A stretch of DNA of 46,282 nt, taken from the NCBI GenBank assembly GCA_016278615.1, contig JADQBM010000078.1:1-46282 (forward strand). The letters are read 5' to 3'. The notes under the pieces were generated by a model, which made no database searches, was not told where the DNA came from, and saw nothing but the letters and a program-made list of their open reading frames with translations. Shown in pieces: positions 15,965-23,860 of the stretch. This stretch comes from Clostridia bacterium (GTDB taxonomy: Bacteria > Bacillota > Clostridia > Peptostreptococcales > JAAYPU01). Position numbers and translations under genes: made by a program. The stretch's first letter is position 1, and every line of letters begins with the position of its first letter.

Positions 15965-16215
15965 AAAGGATAAGTGGAAGTTTAAGTTTAAGTGTAAGTA
16001 GATGTTTAAGTGTAAGTGTAAGTAAAAGTGGAAGTATAAGTGGAAGAGTAAATCCGTAGGGGCTGGCCTCGCGCCTGCCCGTAAAAGGTAAGAAATAAGT
16101 GTAAGTACATGATTTATTTAAGATTTTGGATTTAGGATTTAGGATTGAATGAAGAAATTTGATTTTTTTTCAAATTTCCTCGATAATTCTTCATTCTTCA
16201 TTATTAATTCTTAAT
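15965..16215. repeat. Mosaic repeat region between the COG2426 gene and the lipoprotein gene
   Basis: The 327-base gap contains a 6-bp array AAGTGT/AAGTTT/AAGTGG (about 15972-16050) and a GTAG hairpin (16056-16081, + orientation). Next comes a heptamer array GGATTTA (about 16120-16146) leading to the hairpin GAAATTTGA/TCAAATTTC, and a right arm of ATTCTTC units (about 16187-16215). Left and right arms use different heptamers here. Confidence 0.65.
16056..16081 (+). repeat. GTAG-type REP hairpin
   Basis: GTAG followed by the imperfect GC-rich palindrome GGGCTGGC...GCCTGCCC. The same sequence with small changes occurs at 9010, 9045 and 15221 (minus) and at 40092, 40232, 40302 and 43181 (plus). 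GTAG at the foot of a hairpin is the hallmark of REP sequences processed by RAYT enzymes. Confidence 0.75.
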
Positions 16216-16286
16216 TAAAACAATGGAACCTTTTTATCATTTGTGGGGTCTAATAGTAAAATGTTTACTTAATGGAGGGACGAAAA

Positions 16287-17201
16287 ATGATAAAAGGAAG
16301 AAGAAAAGGTATTCTGCTCCTTGTTTTAATCATATTTATTACAATGTTTTATGGCTGCGGAAGCGCAAGTAGTGATATGGCTGAGTCTGCTTCAGCTCCA
16401 AAAGATATGGACTACGGTGGCGGGCGGGATGATTCTGTTCAGGAAGAAGATGCCATTCAGCCCACTGCCAATGAGGCTGTTTATACAAGTGCAAACAAGA
16501 TGATTTATAGAGCAGAGATAACTTTACAAACAAAAGAATTTGACAAAACCACTAAAAGCATCGAAAACAAAGTGAATGAAGTAGGCGGATATATAGAGAG
16601 TTCTTCCATCAATGGTAAAGGCATTGATGAAAATGATCCCAAATATGCTTATTATACCCTTAGGATTCCCAAAGAGAAGTTTGAATATATCAAAAAGACC
16701 TCTGAGAACTGGGGGAACATTCGATCTATAAATACCAATAGCGAGGATATTTCAGAACAGTATTACGACACGGAAACCATGCTTGAAACGAAAAAAATTC
16801 AAGAAGAAAGATTAATGGAGCTACTAAAAAAGGCAGAAAAGTTGGAAGACATCATTGCTCTGGAGAGAGAACTTCAAGAGGTCAGGTATCAAATCCAAAA
16901 CAATACAGTAACCATTCGAAAAATGGATTCACTGATAGATTATGCCACTATTACAGTCAATGTTTATGAAGTAGATGAAATGACAATTGTACCCAAGACT
17001 TTTCCTCAGGAAATGAAAGAAGCGTTTAAGGATTCAGGTGCTTTATTTATAGATTTTATACAAAATGCCACCATAACGATTATTTACCTTCTACCGTTCT
17101 TAATCATATTGATCATGTTTATCATAATATTTAGAAAGAGAGCTTTTAAACTTATAAATACTCCTTTTAAAATGATTAGGAAGAGAAAAGATAGAGAATA
17201 G
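16287..17201 (+). CDS. DUF4349-domain lipoprotein
   Basis: Exported lipoprotein: a basic N-terminus, a hydrophobic helix and the lipobox ITMFYGC, with the acylated cysteine near residue 24. A Ser/Asp-rich linker follows, then the DUF4349 domain (MIYRAEITLQTKEFDKTTKSI; NEVGGYIESSS; YYTLRIPKEKFEYIKK; DISEQYYDTETML) with a long helical hairpin (LMELLKKAEKLEDIIALERELQEVRYQI). A C-terminal membrane helix (ITIIYLLPFLIILIMFIIIF) and basic tail end the protein. The protein is thus anchored at both ends, as usual for the family, whose function is not established. Start at ATG 16287, six bases after GGAGGGA; the earlier ATG at 16272 overlaps that site. Confidence 0.85.
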   Translation: MIKGRRKGILLLVLIIFITMFYGCGSASSDMAESASAPKDMDYGGGRDDSVQEEDAIQPTANEAVYTSANKMIYRAEITLQTKEFDKTTKSIENKVNEVGGYIESSSINGKGIDENDPKYAYYTLRIPKEKFEYIKKTSENWGNIRSINTNSEDISEQYYDTETMLETKKIQEERLMELLKKAEKLEDIIALERELQEVRYQIQNNTVTIRKMDSLIDYATITVNVYEVDEMTIVPKTFPQEMKEAFKDSGALFIDFIQNATITIIYLLPFLIILIMFIIIFRKRAFKLINTPFKMIRKRKDRE

Positions 17202-17218
17202 AGATTAACAAAGCTTCT

Positions 17219-17280
17219 GTAGGGTCGGGTCCCGTGCCCGACCGAAACACTCTTTGTAGGGTCGGGTCCTGTACCCGACC
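17219..17280. repeat. Two tandem GTAG-type REP hairpins (second family)
   Basis: GTAG followed by GGTCGGG...CCCGACC, copies at 17219-17243 and 17256-17280, each trailed by GAAACAC. The stem is a perfect 7 bp. This family shares only the GTAG foot and hairpin layout with the GGGCTGG family. The pair lies directly after the lipoprotein gene and could end its transcript. Confidence 0.75.
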
Positions 17281-17299
17281 GAAACACCAATCAAGCTTG

Positions 17300-17327
17300 T
17301 TGACATTTTGGCATACTATGATAGAAT
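17300..17327 (+). promoter_or_regulatory. Sigma-A promoter of metK
   Basis: TTGACA (17300-17305) and TAGAAT (17322-17327), 16-base spacer, placing the transcript start just before the SAM riboswitch. Confidence 0.75.
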
Positions 17328-17351
17328 AATTTTGAATTGAATATGGTATTA

Positions 17352-17490
17352 CCTTATCAAGAGTGGCAGAGGGATAGGCCCGATGAAGCCCGGCAACCTG
17401 ACTTAGAGTCAAGGTGCCAATTCCTACAGAAAGAAAATTTCTGGTAGATGAGGGTAGTTTTCTACCTCTTCTAAGAAAGAGGTTTTTTTA
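17352..17490 (+). ncRNA. SAM-I (S-box) riboswitch with terminator
   Basis: S-box leader that senses S-adenosylmethionine and turns off metK. The conserved core is visible: CTTATCAAGAGTGGCAGAGG (P1/P2 start), then GGCCCGATGAAGCCCGGCAAC, then AAGGTGCCAATTCCTACAG (P3) and the GATGAG closing strand. The expression platform is the terminator CCTCTT/AAGAGG (17465-17470 with 17477-17482) followed by a T-tract; sequence upstream (AGAGG, GGTAG) can form the competing antiterminator. Confidence 0.95.
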
Positions 17491-17554
17491 TTTGTTTTTT
17501 TAATTATCAAATAGTATATTAATGATTACGACAATCGTAATAGGAGGTAAAACA

Positions 17555-18748
17555 ATGAGTAAAAGGCTATTCACTTCAGAATCTGTAACGGAGGGACATC
17601 CAGATAAAATTTGTGACCAGATCTCAGATGCCATATTAGATGAAATCTTTAAAAAAGATCCTTATGCTAGGGTTGCTGCTGAAACTGCTGTATCAACAGG
17701 GTTGGTGTTGGTGGTAGGAGAGATTACGACCAATTGTTATGTGGACATTCAAAAATTAATTCGAAGCGTCATCAGTGATATTGGTTATACCAGAGGCAAG
17801 TATGGATTTGATGCAGAAAACTGTGCGGTGCTTACTTCCATTGATGAACAATCGTCAGATATTGCTTTGGGTGTTGATTCAGCTTTGGAATATAAAACAG
17901 GTGAATTTGAAAATAGTGTTGATTTAGATAGCATTGGTGCTGGAGATCAGGGGATTATGTTTGGATTTGCTTGCAATGATACACCGGAACTCATGCCTAT
18001 GCCCATTTCCTTAGCCCATAAACTAGCAAGGAGATTGACTGAAGTGAGAAAAAATAAAACCTTTCCTTATCTTAGACCCGATGGAAAGACACAAGTTACC
18101 GTTGAATATGAAGATGGAAAACCTGTTCGGGTAGACACGGTGCTGATTTCAACACAGCATAGCCCAAAGGTGCAGCAAAGTAGAATCAAGAAAGATTTGA
18201 TTGAAGAGGTCATAAAAAAGGTCATCCCTGCTGAGCTTTTGGATGAAAATACAAAGTATTATGTGAACCCTACAGGTAGATTTGTTATAGGAGGCCCCCA
18301 AGGGGATGCAGGGTTAACGGGAAGAAAAATTATTGTAGACACCTATGGTGGCTATTCAAGACATGGTGGCGGCGCTTTTTCAGGTAAAGATCCAACAAAG
18401 GTAGACCGTTCGGCAGCCTATGCTGCCCGATATGTAGCAAAAAATATTGTAGCAGCCGGTTTAGCCGATAAATGTGAATTAGAATTGGCCTATGCCATAG
18501 GGGTTGCTAAACCAGTTTCTATCTTTGTGGAAACTTTTGGAACTGGAAAAGTAGATGATGAAAAATTGTCCCAACTTATAAGCAAACACTTTGATCTAAG
18601 ACCTGCAGCTATTATTAGAGATTTAAATTTGAGGCAACCCATTTACAAACAAGTAGCCGCTTACGGTCATTTTGGTAGAACGGATATCGATTTGCCTTGG
18701 GAAAAAACAGATAAAGCTGAAATATTAAGAAAAGAAGCAGGACTTTAA
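17555..18748 (+). CDS. metK: S-adenosylmethionine synthetase
   Basis: Makes S-adenosylmethionine from methionine and ATP in the cytosol. Characteristic motifs: [21 protein letters not shown] with the catalytic histidine near residue 15, [13 protein letters not shown] (first signature) and [19 protein letters not shown] (second signature), all intact. 397 aa is the family norm. The start is ATG 17555 behind AGGAGGT; an upstream ATG at 17522 precedes the binding site and would add an unusual 11-residue tail. Expression is controlled by the S-box riboswitch directly upstream. Confidence 0.97.
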   Translation: MSKRLFTSESVTEGHPDKICDQISDAILDEIFKKDPYARVAAETAVSTGLVLVVGEITTNCYVDIQKLIRSVISDIGYTRGKYGFDAENCAVLTSIDEQSSDIALGVDSALEYKTGEFENSVDLDSIGAGDQGIMFGFACNDTPELMPMPISLAHKLARRLTEVRKNKTFPYLRPDGKTQVTVEYEDGKPVRVDTVLISTQHSPKVQQSRIKKDLIEEVIKKVIPAELLDENTKYYVNPTGRFVIGGPQGDAGLTGRKIIVDTYGGYSRHGGGAFSGKDPTKVDRSAAYAARYVAKNIVAAGLADKCELELAYAIGVAKPVSIFVETFGTGKVDDEKLSQLISKHFDLRPAAIIRDLNLRQPIYKQVAAYGHFGRTDIDLPWEKTDKAEILRKEAGL

Positions 18749-18763
18749 AGGATAACTTTATAA

Positions 18764-18824
18764 AGATAATAGATAACAGATAATAGATAATAATTTAGGA
18801 AGGTTTTGTAGAGGCAAAACCTTC
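18764..18824. repeat. Half heptamer element serving as metK terminator
   Basis: A single module: AGATAAT/AGATAAC units (18764-18792), AATTTAGG box, then GAAGGTTTTG (18799-18808) pairing perfectly with CAAAACCTTC (18815-18824) and followed by TTTTG. The module therefore doubles as an intrinsic terminator of metK. Confidence 0.75.
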
Positions 18825-18886
18825 TTTTGTTGTGATATAATAGAATGGCTTAAATGTTTATTTGCTAGAAAAGAGGGTCTTCTGCC

Positions 18887-20905
18887 ATGAGAAATAGAAT
18901 CATTTTTTTGTCTTTTCTTTTAATTACAGTTGCCATTATGGTTTTATATCAACAATCCCAAGAGCATAAAGGATATGGGGACTACTTTAAGCCCGAAAAA
19001 CAGTTAACAGAGCATGAGAAAGAATGGCTTAAAGGACAAGAAAGATTGATTTTTGGTGCCAATCCTTATTTTGCACCTTTAGGATATCAAGATAAAAATG
19101 GATATAGGGGTTTTTTCGCTGACTTCATTAATAAGATATCCAAAGAATTGGGAAAGGAAATTGAAATACGATTTTTAGACAATGAAAAAGAAATAGAAGA
19201 CAGCCTCATTGAGGGAGAAATTGATTTTGCATTAATGACATATTCCTTAAAGAGAGCGGAGCATACGGAGTTCACATTTCCCATTATAAAAGCAAGAGGT
19301 GTCCTGTGTTCGAAAAAAGAAAACAGTTTTGAACGTATCCATAGCCTTGATAAAAAAAGAATTGTTATTGTGCAGGATAAAGATAATATCTTGGAGTCAA
19401 GTGGCAAAATATCTCCTGAGTATCTCGTAGCAGATAATTATATTGAGGCCATAGATCGGGTTCAAAAGGATGAAGCAGATGCCATAATAGGGGAAGAGAC
19501 AGTTATTGCCCACTATCTAAAGGAAGAAGGTATTTTTGATTCTTATTATTTTTCTCATGTGCCCATATATGAAAAAAATTATATATTTGGAATTGAAGAA
19601 GAAAATAAAATGTTGTGGAGCATTTTAAATAAAACGGTTCAAAATATCGCCGGAAAGGGTGATATAGGCACATTGCAGTTAAAATGGTTTGGATTTTCAT
19701 CTTCTTTGGTGCATGAAAATATCTCAGATAGAATCGGCATTATGATGTTGATTATTTTTTCAGCTGCCGCCATATTGTTCTACTTATTTTACGAAGCAAA
19801 TAAAAATCTTTATTCTGAGTTGGGAAAGAGGATGGAACAGCTCACCATAAGTAAAAATGACCTACAAACCACTTTTGATGGTGTGTCTTACTTTATGATC
19901 GAGATTGATAAAGCCTATCATATATTAAACATAAATAAAGCCTTTAGCCAGAAAATAGCGGTTCATAAAAGGGATGCCATGGGGAGGAAGCTCTTTGATG
20001 TTTTCAAGATAAATAATAATATGAAAATAGGCGTTAGTAGTGCTATTAAAGCAACTTTTGATTTTGGAAAAGAAGGAAAATCAGAAATCAATTACGATGG
20101 TAGAATATATGAATTATCCACCTTTGCCTTACGAGATGCCAGGGACAGGATTACAAAAGTCTTAATCATGCTAAATGATGTAAGCCGTGCCAGAGCTGCA
20201 GAAAGACAAATGTTACAAGATAATAAAATGATTGCTGTTGGGCAACTGGCTGCAGGGGTAGCTCATGAGATTAGGAATCCTTTAGGACTTATACGCAATT
20301 ATGCCTATGTCTTAAAAAATGAAGGCATCCATGATGAAGAAATTAGAAACAAGGCTTTAAACGTCATTGAAAGGGCAGTTGATAAATCAGGAAATATTAT
20401 TAACAACTTGCTGAACTTTTCCAGAATTTCTAACAATAGATGGGGAGAAGTGAAACTATATGACTTTCTAAATTCCATTATATCTCTTGAAAATGATTTG
20501 TTGAGACGATCCAATACGCATGTTCATTTAGAATGCGATAAAGATATAAGCTTATATACCATTGCAGAATCTCTCGAAATTATTATTGTTAATCTTATTT
20601 CCAATGCCGTGGATGCGATTAAAACAGGGGGAGAAATAAGAGTGCTATGCCAAACGGGAAAAGACACCATTGTCTTTAAATTTTGTGACACAGGAGAAGG
20701 CATCTCATCCTTAATAATAGAAAACATATTTAACCCCTTTTTCACCACAAAAGAAAGTGGAAAAGGCACTGGACTAGGACTATATGTGGTATATAATGAA
20801 GTTCAGAAGCTTGGAGGAGATATTCAAGTTGAAAGCACAACTAGTAAAGGGACTTGCTTTACTATGACCCTTCCCAACCAGAAAGGAGACGAAAATGACA
20901 AATAG
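18887..20905 (+). CDS. Sensor histidine kinase with extracellular solute-binding domain and PAS domain
   Basis: Membrane two-component sensor. A signal/membrane segment (residues 1-22) leads into an extracellular periplasmic-binding-protein type 3 domain (about 45-265; LIFGANPYFAPLGYQDKNGYRG, EIDFALMTYSLKRAEHTEFTFP), the fold that binds amino acids in ABC receptors. A second membrane helix (about 282-300) is followed by a PAS domain (about 320-430), the HisKA box AAGVAHEIRNPLG with phospho-acceptor H460, and a HATPase domain (LISNAVDAI; FCDTGEGI; GKGTGLGLYVV). At 672 aa all domains are intact. The ATG follows GAGGGT. It overlaps the response-regulator gene by 11 bases and is followed by a permease gene, so the ligand is probably the permease substrate (inference). 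Confidence 0.93.
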   Translation: MRNRIIFLSFLLITVAIMVLYQQSQEHKGYGDYFKPEKQLTEHEKEWLKGQERLIFGANPYFAPLGYQDKNGYRGFFADFINKISKELGKEIEIRFLDNEKEIEDSLIEGEIDFALMTYSLKRAEHTEFTFPIIKARGVLCSKKENSFERIHSLDKKRIVIVQDKDNILESSGKISPEYLVADNYIEAIDRVQKDEADAIIGEETVIAHYLKEEGIFDSYYFSHVPIYEKNYIFGIEEENKMLWSILNKTVQNIAGKGDIGTLQLKWFGFSSSLVHENISDRIGIMMLIIFSAAAILFYLFYEANKNLYSELGKRMEQLTISKNDLQTTFDGVSYFMIEIDKAYHILNINKAFSQKIAVHKRDAMGRKLFDVFKINNNMKIGVSSAIKATFDFGKEGKSEINYDGRIYELSTFALRDARDRITKVLIMLNDVSRARAAERQMLQDNKMIAVGQLAAGVAHEIRNPLGLIRNYAYVLKNEGIHDEEIRNKALNVIERAVDKSGNIINNLLNFSRISNNRWGEVKLYDFLNSIISLENDLLRRSNTHVHLECDKDISLYTIAESLEIIIVNLISNAVDAIKTGGEIRVLCQTGKDTIVFKFCDTGEGISSLIIENIFNPFFTTKESGKGTGLGLYVVYNEVQKLGGDIQVESTTSKGTCFTMTLPNQKGDENDK

Positions 20906-22247
20906 CCTTAGAGTTCTTGTAATCGATGATGAGAAGGATTATTGCGATGTTTTAGAAATGATTTTAAGTGCAAAAGGGTATCATGTCACCACCCGATTAA
21001 GTGCTATAGAGGCTTTAATTGTTCTTGAAAAACAAACTTTTGATATTGTTATTTCCGACTTGTTTATGCCAGAAATGGATGGGGTTGAATTCCTTGAAAT
21101 CGTTAAAAATAAATATGAAGGCCTATATGTTATTATAACGACTGCTTTTGGGACCATTGAAAATGCCGTAGATGCCATGCAAAAAGGTGCTTTCACTTAT
21201 TTTATTAAGGGAAATAAGCCGGAAGAATTACTAATTGAAATAGAGAAAATTAGTCAATTAAAAACGGTCATATCGGAAAATAAATACATGAAGGAAAAGT
21301 TTTCAAATAAATTTATGTTGCATAGTAAGAATCCTGTCTATAATCAGTTATTAAGAGTTGCAGAGAAAGCCGCCAATAGTGATGTGAACATTTTGATTTT
21401 AGGAGAATCTGGCGCAGGCAAGGAGATTATTGCACGCCACATCCATGCCAGTAGCCCCAGAAATGATCACATGTTTATGGATATCAATTGTCATGCGTTT
21501 TCAGATAATTTATTGGAGTCAGAACTTTTCGGACATGAAAAAGGCGCTTTTACAGGGGCCATTAATAAAAGAATAGGAAGATTTGAAGCAGCAAATGGTG
21601 GATCGCTATTCCTTGATGAAATTGGGGACATTTCACTCGAGACCCAGGCCAAGCTCCTTAAATCTATTGAGACGAAACAAATTTATAGAATAGGAAAAAA
21701 TGAGCCCATTGATGTGGATTTCAGGTTAATCTCAGCAACTAACAAGAACATTGAAGAAGAAATAAAAGCAGGTCACTTTCGTGAGGACTTATTTTATAGA
21801 ATTAGTACCATTGTACTTGAAGTGCCTCCTTTACGAAAAAGAAGAGAGGATATTCCTTTGTTGGTGAACTACTTCTTTGAAAAATGCCAAAGTGAAATGA
21901 AGAAGAGTATCAAAGAAGTAGAACCTTCGGTTATGGATTTCCTTGAACATTATGATTATCCCGGAAATATCCGTGAGCTAAAAAACATTATTGAAAGACT
22001 GGTGGTACTATCGGAAAATGGGATCATCAGAAGCAATTGTTTGCCTACCCAAAAGGCAAGATGTGAGGATGTTGAAGTGAACCTGGATGAAGACCGCTCT
22101 TTAAAGGATGTGCGAAGAGAAATAGAGATTAAGCACATTAAGAATACGCTAACAAGCTGCGATAATAATTACGGTAAAACAGCAGAAAGATTAGGAATCA
22201 GTAGACGCCAACTTTTTAATAAAATGACAGAATATGAGTTGAAGTAA
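20895..22247 (+). CDS. NtrC-family sigma-54 response regulator
   Basis: Partner of the upstream kinase. The receiver domain (1-120) has the acidic pair D11-D12, phospho-acceptor D55 in ISDLFMPEMDG, T83 and K105. The AAA+ domain has Walker A GESGAGKE, the sigma-54 contact loop GAFTGA at 217-222, Walker B LFLDEIGD and the arginine region FREDLFYRIS. The C-terminus ends in a Fis-type helix-turn-helix (NYGKTAERLGISRRQLFNKM). All parts needed to open a sigma-54 promoter are present. AAGGAG lies just before the ATG, inside the kinase gene. I found no sigma-54 promoter in the short gap before the permease or before the kinase, so its target is probably elsewhere or uses an imperfect site. Confidence 0.94.
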   Translation: MTNSLRVLVIDDEKDYCDVLEMILSAKGYHVTTRLSAIEALIVLEKQTFDIVISDLFMPEMDGVEFLEIVKNKYEGLYVIITTAFGTIENAVDAMQKGAFTYFIKGNKPEELLIEIEKISQLKTVISENKYMKEKFSNKFMLHSKNPVYNQLLRVAEKAANSDVNILILGESGAGKEIIARHIHASSPRNDHMFMDINCHAFSDNLLESELFGHEKGAFTGAINKRIGRFEAANGGSLFLDEIGDISLETQAKLLKSIETKQIYRIGKNEPIDVDFRLISATNKNIEEEIKAGHFREDLFYRISTIVLEVPPLRKRREDIPLLVNYFFEKCQSEMKKSIKEVEPSVMDFLEHYDYPGNIRELKNIIERLVVLSENGIIRSNCLPTQKARCEDVEVNLDEDRSLKDVRREIEIKHIKNTLTSCDNNYGKTAERLGISRRQLFNKMTEYELK

Positions 22248-22264
22248 AAGGAAAGGCTAAATTT

Positions 22265-23701
22265 ATGAGCAGTGAAAGACATGAATTAAGAAAAGTAATG
22301 GGCCGTACAGATATAATCGCTCTTGCTTTTGGTTCAATGGTCGGCTGGGGTTGGGTCATGTTAGCTGGCTTTTGGGTGAAAGAAGCAGGTGTGTTGGGAG
22401 CCATAAGCGCCTTTATCATAGGGGCCATCATGTGCATATTTGTAGGGCTTACTTATGCTGAGCTAACACCAGCGTTGCCATTAGCAGGGGGGGAATTGAT
22501 TTTTGCTTACAGAGGATCAGGCTATTTCTGGGCTTGGTTAACGGGCTGGGCCATCGCATTTGCATACGTTTCAGTTGCAGCGTGGGAGTCCATAGCAGTA
22601 TCAACGGCGATCAATTATGCTTTCCCTATTCCTAATATCGGTTATCTATGGGATATAGCAGGATATCCTGTATATTTTTCATGGGCTGTTATTGGGATGA
22701 TAGGAGCCATTGTATTAACTGTGTTAAACCATTTTGGAGCAAAGCCTGCAGCCATATTTCAGGTTATGGCAACAGTAGGTTTAGCAGTAGCGGGCATTAT
22801 CTTTATTTTTGGAGGTATTGCATTTGGAAGTGTTTCAAACATGGTCCCAACTTTTACCAGTGGGGCAGGAATGGTTGCTGTATTGATGATGGCGCCATCT
22901 ATGTTTGTTGGATTTGATGTTCTTCCCCAATCGGCAGAAGAAATGAATATCCCTTTGAGGCAAATCGCAAATGTCTTGATTATCTCAATTATTATGGCAG
23001 CTTCCTGGTATATACTGATGATTATAGGGATTGCTCTATGTGCCCCTCCAGAAGTCAGAGATGCAGGTGCAGTGCCAGTAGCAGATTCCTTAGCTTATGC
23101 TTTTAATTCACCGACTTTTGGTAAAATTATGATTGCAGGTGGGCTATGTGGTATTTTAACAAGTTGGAATGGATTTATTGTCGGGGGGTCACGTGTTTTA
23201 TTTGCAATGGGACGTGCTAAAATGTTGCCCCCTATATTTGGCAAAATTCATCCTAAGCATCAAACACCAACAGCCGCTATTATTTTAATTGGTATCTTTT
23301 GTGTCCTATCTCCATTATTAGGAAAAAATGCATTGGTTTGGTTTGTTAATGCAGGGGCTTTTGGAACGGTGGTTGCTTACTTGATGGTATCGGCTTCCTT
23401 CCTAATGATAAGAAAGAAAGAGCCTAATTTAGCAAGACCCTTTAAAGTTAGAAAAGGAAATGTTGTGGGTGTCATCTCAGTGCTTATTGGCTTGTTCTTC
23501 TTATACTTATATTTGCCATTGGGCCACTCAGGTCTTATATGGCCATATGAATGGGGCTTAGTGTTTGTCTGGTTTGCTATTGGGGCAATCCTTTCTATAG
23601 TTGCTAAAGGCTCATATGCAAACATTCCTGATTCAGAAAGAGAATTGTTAATGTTTGGAGAAGAATATGCAAGACAAGAAATCGTAAAAGCAGGAAAGTA
23701 A
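22265..23701 (+). CDS. APC-superfamily amino acid permease
   Basis: Inner-membrane amino acid/amine transporter of the APC superfamily, with about twelve hydrophobic helices. The first helix begins TDIIALAFGSMVGWGWVMLAG with the unwound glycine motif G-S-M-V-G-W-G that binds the substrate amino and carboxyl groups. FSEAE-like NIPLRQIANVL and the GSRVLFAMGRAKMLPP loop are also typical. 478 aa is full length. It starts 17 bases after the response regulator and so is the last gene of that unit. The substrate is not readable; an amino acid sensed by the kinase is the reasonable guess. Its transcript ends near the hairpin at 23725. Confidence 0.92.
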   Translation: MSSERHELRKVMGRTDIIALAFGSMVGWGWVMLAGFWVKEAGVLGAISAFIIGAIMCIFVGLTYAELTPALPLAGGELIFAYRGSGYFWAWLTGWAIAFAYVSVAAWESIAVSTAINYAFPIPNIGYLWDIAGYPVYFSWAVIGMIGAIVLTVLNHFGAKPAAIFQVMATVGLAVAGIIFIFGGIAFGSVSNMVPTFTSGAGMVAVLMMAPSMFVGFDVLPQSAEEMNIPLRQIANVLIISIIMAASWYILMIIGIALCAPPEVRDAGAVPVADSLAYAFNSPTFGKIMIAGGLCGILTSWNGFIVGGSRVLFAMGRAKMLPPIFGKIHPKHQTPTAAIILIGIFCVLSPLLGKNALVWFVNAGAFGTVVAYLMVSASFLMIRKKEPNLARPFKVRKGNVVGVISVLIGLFFLYLYLPLGHSGLIWPYEWGLVFVWFAIGAILSIVAKGSYANIPDSERELLMFGEEYARQEIVKAGK

Positions 23702-23724
23702 AAGAAGATTCAAGTAAAAAAAAG

Positions 23725-23747
23725 AGGAGGCATATGATATGCCTCCT
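23725..23747. terminator. Hairpin between convergent permease and mrp operons
   Basis: AGGAGGCATAT (23725-23735) and ATATGCCTCCT (23737-23747) form a near-perfect palindrome. Read on the - strand it is followed by CTTTTTTTT, so it is a strong terminator for the mrp operon. On the + strand the following bases (TAATAATGG) are less typical. Confidence 0.75.
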
Positions 23748-23860
23748 TAATAATGGAAAAAAAGATGATATATATCTTGAAATAGCTGATTGGGATAGTT
23801 GCTAAAGCAAGGGACCCATCAGTTATTATAAGATAACAAATTAAAATTATGGACTTATCC

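Noticed and set aside
18820-18886. Sigma-54 promoter before the sensor kinase (TGGC...TTTGCT)
   Set aside because: GG and GC are 15 bases apart instead of ten; a TGATATAAT extended -10 is the better candidate.
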